DNA of 64,000 nt, from NCBI RefSeq assembly GCF_002224125.1, contig NZ_NCSM01000030.1:66865-130864 (forward strand). Direction: 5' to 3'. Below are positions 1 to 7,757 of the stretch, piece by piece (within the stretch, counting starts at the first letter, position 1; each line of letters opens with the position of its first letter). The stretch comes from Streptomyces sp. NBS 14/10 (GTDB lineage: Bacteria; Actinomycetota; Actinomycetes; Streptomycetales; Streptomycetaceae). Below the pieces are notes generated by a model. That model saw nothing but the letters and a program-made list of their open reading frames with translations. It ran no database searches and was not told the origin of the DNA. The position numbers and the translations under genes were made by a program.

Positions 1-575
1 CCCGGCGCGTTGGAGTCCTCGGCCTGGCCGGGGGGCGTGGTGGGCTTCTGGGACGAGGAGGAGCCCTTGCCGCCCGAACCTCCGTTCCCCTTGCCGTTCC
101 CGCGGCCGTTCGCCTTCCCGTTTCCGTTCCCGTTGCCCTTTCCGTTCCCGTTCGCCTGGCCGGAGTCCGAGGAGCCCGGTTGCTTCGAGGGGGTGGAGGG
201 CGTGGCGGAGGGCTTGCCCGGGGTCTTCGAGGGGGTGGTGGACGGCGCTTGCGGCCGGTCCTTGCCACGGTCCGCGGGGGTCGTGCCGCGGTCCACCGGC
301 GATGTCGAGGGGGAGCCCTGCGTCTCCAGGGCGGAGCCCGGCGGGGCGTCGGCGCGGACGCCTCCGGCCGGGTCGTTGCTTCCGCTAAGGGTCGGCCCTC
401 CCGGCAGCAGCCCGGTGGCCATGGCAACCGCGCCTACCGCGACGGCGGCGGAAACGCTCAGCAATCCGGTCCGCACCGGTGCCAGATGGCTTCGGCGGGC
501 TCCTCGGTGGCGCCCTGCGCCGGGGGCGGGGGGTGTCGGCGCGGATCCGAGGGCAGATCGTCGATGGCGGCCCAT
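1..575 (-). CDS. secreted CAP-type protein, N-terminal part (cut by window edge)
   Basis: The frame is open from an ATG at 575 to the window edge (191 codons seen). It begins MGRHRRSA, has a hydrophobic segment at about residues 37-58 (membrane anchor or uncleaved signal), then a Ser/Thr/Pro-rich linker and a low-complexity Asn-Gly-Lys tract at about residues 138-165. An AGGAAGG-like ribosome site precedes the start. From memory, Streptomyces CAP/SCP-domain proteins start this way beside acylphosphatase, but the catalytic or binding domain lies outside the window, so the family is an inference. It is divergent from acyP. The opposite strand is also open here but gives a Pro/Phe repeat protein that looks like a shadow. 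Confidence 0.6.
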   Translation of the reverse strand, partial: MGRHRRSALGSAPTPPAPGAGRHRGARRSHLAPVRTGLLSVSAAVAVGAVAMATGLLPGGPTLSGSNDPAGGVRADAPPGSALETQGSPSTSPVDRGTTPADRGKDRPQAPSTTPSKTPGKPSATPSTPSKQPGSSDSGQANGNGKGNGNGNGKANGRGNGKGNGGSGGKGSSSSQKPTTPPGQAEDSNAP

Positions 576-610
576 CTCCTGCCTTCCTTGCAAGATCGGG
601 GTCACATGCG

Positions 611-626
611 TCACTCGTACGAGTGA
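611..626. promoter_or_regulatory. 16-bp perfect palindrome between divergent genes
   Basis: TCACTCGTACGAGTGA is a perfect inverted repeat located between the divergent secreted-protein gene and acyP. Its size and position fit an operator for a dimeric regulator. The regulator cannot be named from sequence alone. Confidence 0.4.
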
Positions 627-680
627 GTACTGCGTTGAGCCGGGACTGTACGCCATCGCGGGGGTGGCTGAGGTGTCCGG

Positions 681-695
681 GGAGCAAATTGCTCC
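681..695 (+). promoter_or_regulatory. 15-nt hairpin just upstream of acyP start
   Basis: GGAGCAA-A-TTGCTCC is a perfect inverted repeat ending 15 nt before the acyP ATG. It includes the only GGAG-like ribosome-site sequence near the start, so it could be an operator or an RNA hairpin affecting translation. Confidence 0.35.
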
Positions 696-710
696 GCTAG
701 CGTGCCAGCC

Positions 711-992
711 ATGAACGAGAGAGTGCGCCTCACCGCGTGGGTCCGCGGTCGGGTCCAGGGGGTCGGTTTTCGCTGGTTCACCAGGGCAAACGCGTTGCGC
801 ATCGGAGGGCTGGCCGGGTTCGCCTCCAATCTGTCCGACGGACGGGTGCAGATCGTCGCCGAAGGCGAACGTATGAACTGCGAACAGCTGCTCGACTGGC
901 TGCGGAGTGACGACACGCCCGGCCGCGTCGACGGTGTGACCGAGATCTGGGACACACCCAAGGGCGGCTACGAGACCTTCGAGATCCGCTGA
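711..992 (+). CDS. acyP: acylphosphatase
   Basis: A 93-residue protein of the usual acylphosphatase length. It hydrolyses carboxyl-phosphate bonds of acyl phosphates in the cytoplasm. The phosphate-binding loop [13 protein letters not shown] with the catalytic Arg and the [11 protein letters not shown] segment with the catalytic Asn are both present. A GTG at 702 would add three residues, but the ATG at 711 gives the family start [11 protein letters not shown]. It stands alone between a divergent secreted protein and a strong terminator. In Streptomyces it normally lies just upstream of smc. Confidence 0.93.
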   Translation: MNERVRLTAWVRGRVQGVGFRWFTRANALRIGGLAGFASNLSDGRVQIVAEGERMNCEQLLDWLRSDDTPGRVDGVTEIWDTPKGGYETFEIR

Positions 993-1006
993 GCCACCCC
1001 GCCGCA

Positions 1007-1042
1007 CCCGCCCGCCGCGACCCCGCGCCGGGCGGGCTTTTT
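1007..1042 (+). terminator. Rho-independent terminator after acyP
   Basis: CCCGCCCG (1007-1014) pairs with CGGGCGGG (1029-1036), and a run of five T follows (1038-1042). This is a classical intrinsic terminator 15 bases after the acyP stop. Confidence 0.85.
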
Positions 1043-1369
1043 ACACCGCGCGTGAGCGGAAAGAGGCTGATGGTTGCCAATGCGGCCGGTCCGTGGAAGG
1101 CTGCCGCGTAAGGGATGATCCCTTCGCTTCGACGGCCTGATCGATGTGGGCTCGGCGCTTCTCGCCGCTCGATATGCCCCCGGCCGCAGGGGTCCCGTCG
1201 GCCTGTGATCGTGTTGACCCTCAAACCATTTGGTGAGACGCTGGAAGCCCCGCGCACCTTAACTGTTTGCCACTCAACACGGTAGTAACGGCAGGCATCG
1301 CGGGTGCGAAATCCCTCACAACCCACCACCGCTTCGGTCGCGGTCACTCAGTGTGGAGGACCATCCATC
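1043..1369. other. intergenic stretch, no gene seen
   Basis: No supported gene lies in these 327 bases. They must hold the promoter of the small coiled-coil gene at 1370. A GTGTGGAGGA ribosome site ends the stretch (1351-1360). No clear -10/-35 pair can be assigned with confidence. Confidence 0.5.
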
Positions 1370-1576
1370 ATGGCAAAGGCGCTTCTCGGTTACGTCGGCG
1401 GCTCCGACCCCCGAGTCCTCGCCGAGATGCGACGGCTTCAGCAGCGCGTCCAGGACCTCGAATCCGAGCTCATTCGGATCCAGGCTGAGAACGACGCTCT
1501 GTCCGCCGCCGCTCACCACGGCGACTCGCTGCTCGAAAGCATCGACGTACCCCAGGCGGAGCCTGCGCTCGCCTGA
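1370..1576 (+). CDS. small conserved coiled-coil protein
   Basis: A 68-residue protein starting MAKALLGYVGG. The centre (about residues 14-45, AEMRRLQQRVQDLESELIRI) is a strong heptad coiled coil, and the tail is acidic (SIDVPQAEPALA). The start at 1370 follows a GGAGGA ribosome site with 9-nt spacing. I recognise it as a small protein conserved next to smc in streptomycetes but know of no assigned function. It forms a single-gene unit closed by a perfect hairpin. Confidence 0.85.
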   Translation: MAKALLGYVGGSDPRVLAEMRRLQQRVQDLESELIRIQAENDALSAAAHHGDSLLESIDVPQAEPALA

Positions 1577-1626
1577 CCCGGCTTCCGGGCCGGTCGGGCT
1601 GCACCGTCAGCCGCTTGAGAATCTGC

Positions 1627-1649
1627 AAGGGACGCCAACGGCGTCCCTT
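1627..1649 (+). terminator. hairpin terminator after small coiled-coil gene
   Basis: AAGGGACGCC (1627-1636) and GGCGTCCCTT (1640-1649) form a perfect 10-bp stem with a 3-nt loop. CGTCGTTT follows. It lies 50 bases after the stop. Confidence 0.75.
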
Positions 1650-1710
1650 CGTCGTTTCCGCGGCGGCCGGCCGCGCTTCCCTTACCGTCTGATGTGCCCC
1701 ACCCCCTGAG

Positions 1711-1800
1711 CGGCGAAACCGAGAAGAAACCGCGAGAACGCGAAGAACCGAGAAACACTGAGAAACACCGAGAGAAGCTCAGAGAAGCCGAGAGAAGCCA
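1711..1800. repeat. purine-rich degenerate repeat upstream of smc
   Basis: The + strand here is dominated by irregular repeats of GAGAAACAC, GAGAGAAGC and GAAGAACC-like words, giving a long A/G-rich tract unlike the G/C-rich surroundings. It lies in the untranslated region 70-160 bases before the smc start. Confidence 0.6.
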
Positions 1801-1869
1801 AGGGCGACCTCGTGGCGCCACGGCCGATGGGCGGTGCCGGGTGAGACACGGGAGGTAGAGTCCAAAGGC

Positions 1870-4800
1870 GTGCATCTCAAGAGCCTGACCCTCCGAGGCT
1901 TCAAATCCTTCGCCTCCGCCACGACGCTCCGCTTCGAGCCGGGTATCACCTGCGTCGTCGGCCCCAACGGTTCGGGCAAGTCCAATGTCGTGGACGCGCT
2001 TTCCTGGGTCATGGGGGAACAGGGCGCCAAGTCGCTGCGCGGCGGAAAGATGGAAGACGTCATCTTCGCCGGGACCACCGGCCGCCCTCCGCTCGGCCGC
2101 GCCGAGGTCTCCCTCACCATCGACAACTCCGACGGCGCGCTGCCCATCGAATACGCCGAAGTCACCATTACGCGGATCATGTTCCGCAACGGCGGCAGCG
2201 AATACCAGATCAACGGGGACACCTGCCGCCTCCTGGACATCCAGGAGCTGCTCTCCGACTCCGGCATCGGCCGCGAGATGCACGTCATCGTCGGCCAGGG
2301 CCAACTCGACTCCGTCCTGCACGCCGACCCGACCGGGCGCCGCGCCTTCATCGAAGAGGCCGCGGGCGTACTCAAGCACCGCAAGCGCAAAGAGAAGGCG
2401 CTGCGGAAGCTCGACGCCATGCAGGCCAACCTCGCCCGGGTCCAGGACCTCACCGACGAGCTGCGGCGTCAGCTCAAACCGCTCGGGCGGCAGGCCGCGG
2501 TCGCCCGGCGGGCCGCCGTCATCCAGGCCGATCTGCGCGACGCCCGGCTGCGGCTGCTCGCCGACGACCTGGTGACCATGCGCGAGGCGCTGCGCACCGA
2601 GATCGCCGACGAGGCCGCGCTCAAGCAGCGCAAGGAGACCGCCGAGGCCGAGCTGCGCACCGCGCAGCAGCGGGAGGCGGCGCTGGAGGAGCAGGTCCGG
2701 CAGCTGGCGCCGCGGCTGCGGGACGCCCAGCAGACCTGGTACGAGCTCTCCCAGCTCGCCGAGCGGGTGCGCGGCACGATCAGCCTGGCCGACGCCCGGG
2801 TCAAGAGCGCCACCTCCGCCCCCGGCGAGGAGCGGCGCGGCCGCGACCCGGAGGACATGGAGCGCGAGGCGGCCCGGATCCGCGAGCAGGAGGCGGAGCT
2901 GGAGGCCGCGCTGGAGGCGGCGAGCCGGGCGCTTGACGACACCGTCACACACCGGGCCGAACTGGAGCGCGAGCTGGCCCTCGAGGAGCGCCGGCTGAAG
3001 GACGCGGCCCGCGCCATCGCCGATCGCCGTGAGGGGCTGGCCCGGCTACAGGGCCAGGTGAACGCCGCCCGGGGCCGGGCGGGTTCGGCCCGCGCCGAGA
3101 TCGACCGGCTGGCCGTCGCCCGTGACGAGGCGCGGCAGCGGGCGGCCGCCGCGCAGGAGGAGTACGAACAGCTCCAGGCCGAAGTGGACGGACTGGACGC
3201 GGGCGACGCGGAACTGGCGGAGCGCCATGAGGCCGCCAAACGGGAGCTGTCCGAGGCCGAGACCGCGCACCGGGCGGCCCGCGAGGCCCTGACCGCGGCC
3301 GAACGCGAACGCGCCGCGACCGCCGCCCGCCATGACGCGCTGGCCCTGGGGCTGCGCCGAAAGGACGGTACGGGCGCCCTGCTCGGCTCCGCCGACCGGC
3401 TGACCGGCCTCCTCGGCCCGGCTGCCGAACTCCTCACGGTCGCCCCCGGCTTCGAGGTCCCCGTGGCCGCGGCCCTGGGCGCCGCGGCCGACGCGATCGC
3501 CGTCGAGGACCCCCGGACCGCGGCGGAGGCCATCCGCCTCCTCCGTAAACAGGACGCGGGCCGCGCTGCGCTCCTCCTCGGCGCCCCCGCGGCGGCCGCA
3601 CCGGCCGGGCACGCCCGGGCCGCGGTGCCGGCGGCCGGCGGACCGGCCGAGACGAACGGCTCCGGAACGGGCCCCGGCGGCCCCGGCGAGCACCCGACGG
3701 ACGGCGCGCTGGGCAGTTCGGGCGGCCCGGGTGTCGCGGGCGCCTCGTCCGCGCCCGGGGCTGCGGCGCCCGGCGGCCCGACGGTCGGTCAGCTCGGCTC
3801 CGTACGCCTGCCGCACCCAGCCGAAGGCGGCGCGGACGGCCAGGGCGCGCGCGCGGACGGCGCCGCGGCGGTCGGCATTGACCCGCACGTCGGCCCGGGC
3901 CCGTCGGGGCCACCGCCCGAGCCCGGCGCGGCGGCGGCCGTCCTGGCGACCGACTCCCCGGCGGGCGGTGGGGCTTCCGCCGACGCGGGCATCACGGTTC
4001 CGGGCGCCAGACCCGGGGAGCCCGGGGACGGGACGGCGTACGGGCCCGCCGCGGACGCGGACGCGGCCGGGGGCACGGGCTCCGGCGACGGGGGCAGGGC
4101 GGTCCGGGCGGCTGACTCCGACGCGCACGGAGGGGTTTCCGTGGCCGCGGGCGGGGACGCGTACGTCCCCGACGAGGGCCGGGCAGCCTCGGCGACCGAT
4201 ACGGCCGGGCCGGACGATGACCTCGGGGCGCCGCGTGCGGCGGAACTCGTGAGTGGGCCCGGGGGGCTGTTGTCGGCCGTGCGGTGGCTGCTGCGGGACG
4301 TCGTGGTGGTCGGGACGCTGGAGGACGCCGAGGAACTGGTCGAGCGGCGGCCGGAGTTGACGGCGGTGACCGCCGAGGGCGATCTGCTCGGGGCGCACTT
4401 CGCCCAGGGCGGCTCCGCCGGGGCGCCCAGTCTGCTGGAGGTGCAGGCATCGGTCGATGAGGCGGCGGCGGAGCTGAAGGAGCTCGCCGTACGGTGCCAG
4501 GAGCTGACCGACGGGCAGCGGGCGGCGGCGGAGCGGCGGGCCGAGTGCGCGGCGCGGGTCGAGGAGCTGGCGGCCCGGCGTAGCGCGGCCGATCGGGAGA
4601 AGTCGCAGGTCGCCCAGTCGCTGGGGCGGCTGGCCGGGCAGGCGCGGGCCGCGGCGGGCGAGGCCGAGCGGATGACCGCGGCCGCGGCCAAGGCGGAGGA
4701 GGCGCTGGCCAGGGCCACGGAGGAGGCCGAGGAGCTGGCCGAGCGGCTGATCGTGGCGGAGGAGGAAGCCACCTTTGGTGAAGGAGGGGCTGAGGAGCCG

Positions 4801-6042
4801 GACACCTCCGTACGGGATCGGCTGGCGGCCGACGGGGCGAACGCCCGGCAGACCGAGATGGAGGCGCGGCTCCAGGTCCGTACGCATGAGGAGCGGGTCA
4901 AGGGGCTCGCGGGGCGGGCGGACGCGCTCGATCGGGGCGCGCGCGCCGAGCGCGAGGCGCGGGCGCGTGCGGAGCAGCGCCGGGCACGGCTGCGGCATGA
5001 GGCGACCGTGGCCTCGGCGGTGGCCTCGGGCGCCCGGCAGCTGCTGGCGCATGTCCAGGTCTCGCTGGTGCGGGCCGAGCAGGAGCGGGACGCGGCCGAG
5101 CGGGCGAAGGCGGAGCGGGAGCGCGAACTGGTCGCCGAGCGCAACCACGGGCGTGAGCTCAAGGGCGAGCTGGACAAGCTGACCGACTCGGTGCACCGGG
5201 GCGAGGTGCTGGGTGCCGAGAAGCGGATGCGGATCGAGCAGCTGGAGACGAAGGCGCTGGAGGAGCTGGGCGTCGAGCCGGCCGGGCTGATCGCCGAGTA
5301 CGGCCCGGACCAGCTGGTGCCGCCCTCCCCGCCCGCCGAGGGCGAGGTGCTGCCCGAAGACCCGGAGCATCCGCGCAACCAGCAGGTGCGTTACGTCAGG
5401 GCGCAGCAGGAGAAGCGGCTGAGGGCCGCCGAGCGCGCGTACCAGCAGCTGGGCAAGGTCAACCCGCTGGCGCTCGAGGAGTTCGCGGCGCTGGAGGAGC
5501 GGCATCAGTTCCTGAGCGAGCAGCTGGAGGACCTGAAGAAGACGCGGGCCGATCTGCTGCAGGTGGTCAAGGAGGTGGACGAGCGCGTCGAGCAGGTGTT
5601 CACGGAGGCATACCGGGACACGGCGCGCGAGTTCGAGGGCGTCTTCTCACGGCTGTTCCCGGGCGGCGAGGGCCGGCTGCTGCTCACCGACCCGGAGAAC
5701 ATGCTGACCACGGGCGTGGACGTGGAGGCCAGGCCGCCGGGCAAGAAGGTCAAGCGGCTGTCGCTGCTGTCCGGCGGGGAGCGGTCGCTGACCGCCGTGG
5801 CGCTGCTGGTGTCGATCTTCAAGGCGCGGCCGAGCCCGTTCTACGTCATGGACGAGGTCGAGGCGGCGCTGGACGACACCAATCTGCAGCGGCTGATCCG
5901 GATCATGGAGGAGCTGCAGGAGAGCTCCCAGCTGATCGTGATCACCCACCAGAAGCGGACGATGGAGGTCGCCGACGCGCTGTACGGGGTCTCCATGCAG
6001 GGCGACGGGGTCTCGAAGGTCATCAGTCAGAGGCTGCGGTAA
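1870..6042 (+). CDS. smc: chromosome segregation ATPase SMC with expanded hinge
   Basis: SMC forms a ring-shaped dimer that compacts and separates chromosomes with ScpA/ScpB. The GTG at 1870 (MHLKSLTLRGFKSF) is chosen because it gives the family start and follows GGAGG at 1851-1855. An upstream GTG at 1834 would add 12 residues. Walker A is at residues 31-38 (GPNGSGKS), the ABC signature LSGGE near 1297 and Walker B VMDEVEAALDD near 1325. Two long coiled coils flank a hinge. At 1390 residues it is about 200 longer than the roughly 1186 I recall for S. coelicolor. The excess is a Gly/Ala/Pro/Asp-rich stretch at about residues 571-785 inside the hinge. Confidence 0.96.
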   Translation: MHLKSLTLRGFKSFASATTLRFEPGITCVVGPNGSGKSNVVDALSWVMGEQGAKSLRGGKMEDVIFAGTTGRPPLGRAEVSLTIDNSDGALPIEYAEVTITRIMFRNGGSEYQINGDTCRLLDIQELLSDSGIGREMHVIVGQGQLDSVLHADPTGRRAFIEEAAGVLKHRKRKEKALRKLDAMQANLARVQDLTDELRRQLKPLGRQAAVARRAAVIQADLRDARLRLLADDLVTMREALRTEIADEAALKQRKETAEAELRTAQQREAALEEQVRQLAPRLRDAQQTWYELSQLAERVRGTISLADARVKSATSAPGEERRGRDPEDMEREAARIREQEAELEAALEAASRALDDTVTHRAELERELALEERRLKDAARAIADRREGLARLQGQVNAARGRAGSARAEIDRLAVARDEARQRAAAAQEEYEQLQAEVDGLDAGDAELAERHEAAKRELSEAETAHRAAREALTAAERERAATAARHDALALGLRRKDGTGALLGSADRLTGLLGPAAELLTVAPGFEVPVAAALGAAADAIAVEDPRTAAEAIRLLRKQDAGRAALLLGAPAAAAPAGHARAAVPAAGGPAETNGSGTGPGGPGEHPTDGALGSSGGPGVAGASSAPGAAAPGGPTVGQLGSVRLPHPAEGGADGQGARADGAAAVGIDPHVGPGPSGPPPEPGAAAAVLATDSPAGGGASADAGITVPGARPGEPGDGTAYGPAADADAAGGTGSGDGGRAVRAADSDAHGGVSVAAGGDAYVPDEGRAASATDTAGPDDDLGAPRAAELVSGPGGLLSAVRWLLRDVVVVGTLEDAEELVERRPELTAVTAEGDLLGAHFAQGGSAGAPSLLEVQASVDEAAAELKELAVRCQELTDGQRAAAERRAECAARVEELAARRSAADREKSQVAQSLGRLAGQARAAAGEAERMTAAAAKAEEALARATEEAEELAERLIVAEEEATFGEGGAEEPDTSVRDRLAADGANARQTEMEARLQVRTHEERVKGLAGRADALDRGARAEREARARAEQRRARLRHEATVASAVASGARQLLAHVQVSLVRAEQERDAAERAKAERERELVAERNHGRELKGELDKLTDSVHRGEVLGAEKRMRIEQLETKALEELGVEPAGLIAEYGPDQLVPPSPPAEGEVLPEDPEHPRNQQVRYVRAQQEKRLRAAERAYQQLGKVNPLALEEFAALEERHQFLSEQLEDLKKTRADLLQVVKEVDERVEQVFTEAYRDTAREFEGVFSRLFPGGEGRLLLTDPENMLTTGVDVEARPPGKKVKRLSLLSGGERSLTAVALLVSIFKARPSPFYVMDEVEAALDDTNLQRLIRIMEELQESSQLIVITHQKRTMEVADALYGVSMQGDGVSKVISQRLR

Positions 6043-6053
6043 GCACTCAAAGC

Positions 6054-6070
6054 ACTTCAACACTTGAAGT
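6054..6070. promoter_or_regulatory. 17-bp perfect palindrome between smc and glcP
   Basis: ACTTCAA-CAC-TTGAAGT lies 12 bases after the smc stop and about 65 bases before the putative glcP -35 box. The same CTTGAAG/CTTCAAG word recurs at 6145 and 6179, suggesting a set of sites for one regulator rather than a terminator. Confidence 0.5.
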
Positions 6071-6133
6071 CATTCGATCAAGCGCGTCCGTGAGCGCCCA
6101 AACCACCTGTGATGACTGCTGCGTCACATCCCA

Positions 6134-6161
6134 TTGACTTCGAAACTTGAAGGCATAGTCT
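6134..6161 (+). promoter_or_regulatory. putative glcP promoter
   Basis: TTGACT (6134-6139) and TAGTCT (6156-6161), 16 bp apart, resemble a housekeeping sigma promoter. They stand about 110 bases before the glcP start. The spacer contains one of the repeated ACTTGAAGG operator-like words. Confidence 0.45.
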
Positions 6162-6187
6162 CTGCAACGTCGCTTTTACCTTCAAGT
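6145..6187. promoter_or_regulatory. 9-bp inverted repeat over the glcP promoter
   Basis: ACTTGAAGG (6145-6153) and CCTTCAAGT (6179-6187) form a perfect inverted repeat separated by 25 bases and cover the putative -10 region. With the palindrome at 6054-6070 this gives four copies of the half site around one promoter. Confidence 0.45.
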
Positions 6188-6268
6188 GGTGGCCGACCGG
6201 TCGGCCGAGCCCCCTCTGGAAGGCCCCCCACGTCCGGCAGCGCTGCCGGATGGCCACAGGAGTTCACG

Positions 6269-7687
6269 TTGACCACCACCGTGCAGGCACCGGGGTCCGC
6301 GGGCCGCGAGGCCCGGCCGGCCCCCCTTGGCCGTGTCATCTTCATCACCGCCGCCGCCGCGATGGGCGGCTTTCTCTTCGGCTACGACAGCTCGGTGATC
6401 AACGGAGCGGTCGAGGCCATCCGCGGCCGCTACGACATCGGCTCCGCCGCGCTCGCCCAGGTCGTGGCCATCGCCCTGATCGGCTCGGCCATCGGCGCCG
6501 CCATCGCCGGCCGGGTCGCCGACCGCATCGGCCGGATCCGCGTCATGCAGATCGCCGCCGTGCTCTTCACCATCAGCGCCGTCGGCTCGGCCCTGCCCTT
6601 CGCCCTGTGGGACCTGGCCGTATGGCGGGTGCTCGGCGGTATCGGCATCGGCATGGCCTCCGTGATCGGCCCGGCCTACATAGCCGAGGTCGCCCCGCCC
6701 GCGTACCGGGGCCGGCTGGCCTCCTTCCAGCAGGCCGCGATCGTCGTCGGCATCGCCCTGTCCCAGCTCGTCAACTGGGGCATCCTCCACCTCGCCGACG
6801 GCGACCAGCGCGGCAAGATCGGCGGCATCGAGGCCTGGCAGTGGATGCTCGGCGTGATGGTCGTCCCGGCCGTGGTGTACGGACTGCTGTCCTTCGCCAT
6901 CCCCGAGTCGCCCCGCTTCCTGATCTCCGTCGGCAAGGCCGACCGCGCCAAGGAGGTCCTGGCCCAGGTCGAGGGTGACGGCAGCCACCTCGACGCGCGC
7001 GTCGCCCAGATCGAGCAGGCCATGCGCAGCGAGCACCGGTCCACCTTCAAGGACCTGCTCGGCGGCCGGTCCGGGCTGCTGCCGGTGGTCTGGATCGGTA
7101 TCGGTCTCTCGGTCTTCCAGCAGCTCGTCGGCATCAACGTGGCGTTCTACTACTCCTCGACGCTGTGGCAGTCCGTCGGCGTCGACCCGAGCGGTTCGTT
7201 CTTCTACTCGTTCACCACGTCGATCATCAACATCATCGGCACCGTCATCGCGATGGTCTTCGTCGACAAGATCGGCCGTAAGCCGCTCGCGCTGATCGGC
7301 TCGGCCGGTATGGCGGTCTCGCTGGGCCTGGTGGCCTGGGCGTTCTCGGCACACCTGGTCGACGGCAAGCTTCCGCACGCCCAGGGCGTCCTGGCCCTGA
7401 TCGCGGCCCACGCCTTCGTCCTCTTCTTCGCCCTCTCCTGGGGCGTGGTGGTCTGGGTGCTGCTCGGCGAGATGTTCCCGAACAAGATCCGCGCCGCCGC
7501 GCTGGGCGTCGCCGCCTCCGCGCAGTGGATCGCCAACTGGGCCATCACCGCCAGCTTCCCGAGCCTGTCCGACTGGAACCTGTCGGCGACGTACATCATG
7601 TACACCGTCTTCGCCGCGCTCTCGATCCCCTTCATCCTCAAGTGGGTGCCGGAGACCAAGGGCAAGGCGTTGGAGGAGATGGGCTAA
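6269..7687 (+). CDS. glcP: glucose permease, MFS sugar transporter
   Basis: A 472-residue major facilitator of the sugar porter family, the same length as the S. coelicolor glucose permease GlcP that stands next to smc. GlcP imports glucose by proton symport and so feeds glucose kinase. Twelve hydrophobic segments are visible. Sugar-porter motifs include GRVADRIGRIRVM after TM2, the PESPRF motif before the central loop, DKIGRKPL after TM8 and the VPETKG motif at the C-terminus. The TTG at 6269 is chosen because AGGAG precedes it by 6 nt. In-frame upstream starts give a Pro/Ser-rich leader without a ribosome site. Confidence 0.9.
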   Translation: MTTTVQAPGSAGREARPAPLGRVIFITAAAAMGGFLFGYDSSVINGAVEAIRGRYDIGSAALAQVVAIALIGSAIGAAIAGRVADRIGRIRVMQIAAVLFTISAVGSALPFALWDLAVWRVLGGIGIGMASVIGPAYIAEVAPPAYRGRLASFQQAAIVVGIALSQLVNWGILHLADGDQRGKIGGIEAWQWMLGVMVVPAVVYGLLSFAIPESPRFLISVGKADRAKEVLAQVEGDGSHLDARVAQIEQAMRSEHRSTFKDLLGGRSGLLPVVWIGIGLSVFQQLVGINVAFYYSSTLWQSVGVDPSGSFFYSFTTSIINIIGTVIAMVFVDKIGRKPLALIGSAGMAVSLGLVAWAFSAHLVDGKLPHAQGVLALIAAHAFVLFFALSWGVVVWVLLGEMFPNKIRAAALGVAASAQWIANWAITASFPSLSDWNLSATYIMYTVFAALSIPFILKWVPETKGKALEEMG

Positions 7688-7720
7688 CCCCCCCGCCGGC
7701 CCCCTCCTCATCTTTCAAGG

Positions 7721-7757
7721 GTTCTGCCCCGCCTCACTCCTTGAGGCGGGGCAGAAC
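7721..7757. terminator. bidirectional terminator between convergent genes
   Basis: A perfect 16-bp stem (7721-7736 with 7742-7757, loop CTCCT) lies between glcP and the convergent oxidoreductase. It overlaps the last codon of the minus-strand gene. It can terminate transcription from both sides. Confidence 0.85.

Noticed and set aside
10..714. + strand frame with Pro/Phe repeats
   Set aside because: It is the complement of the Asn-Gly-Lys repeat of the minus-strand secreted protein; it has no ribosome site and no domain.
2469..5505. Long minus-strand frames across smc
   Set aside because: G/C-rich third positions of smc remove stops on the other strand; the translations are low-complexity Arg/Ser/Ala/Leu/Gly without domains.
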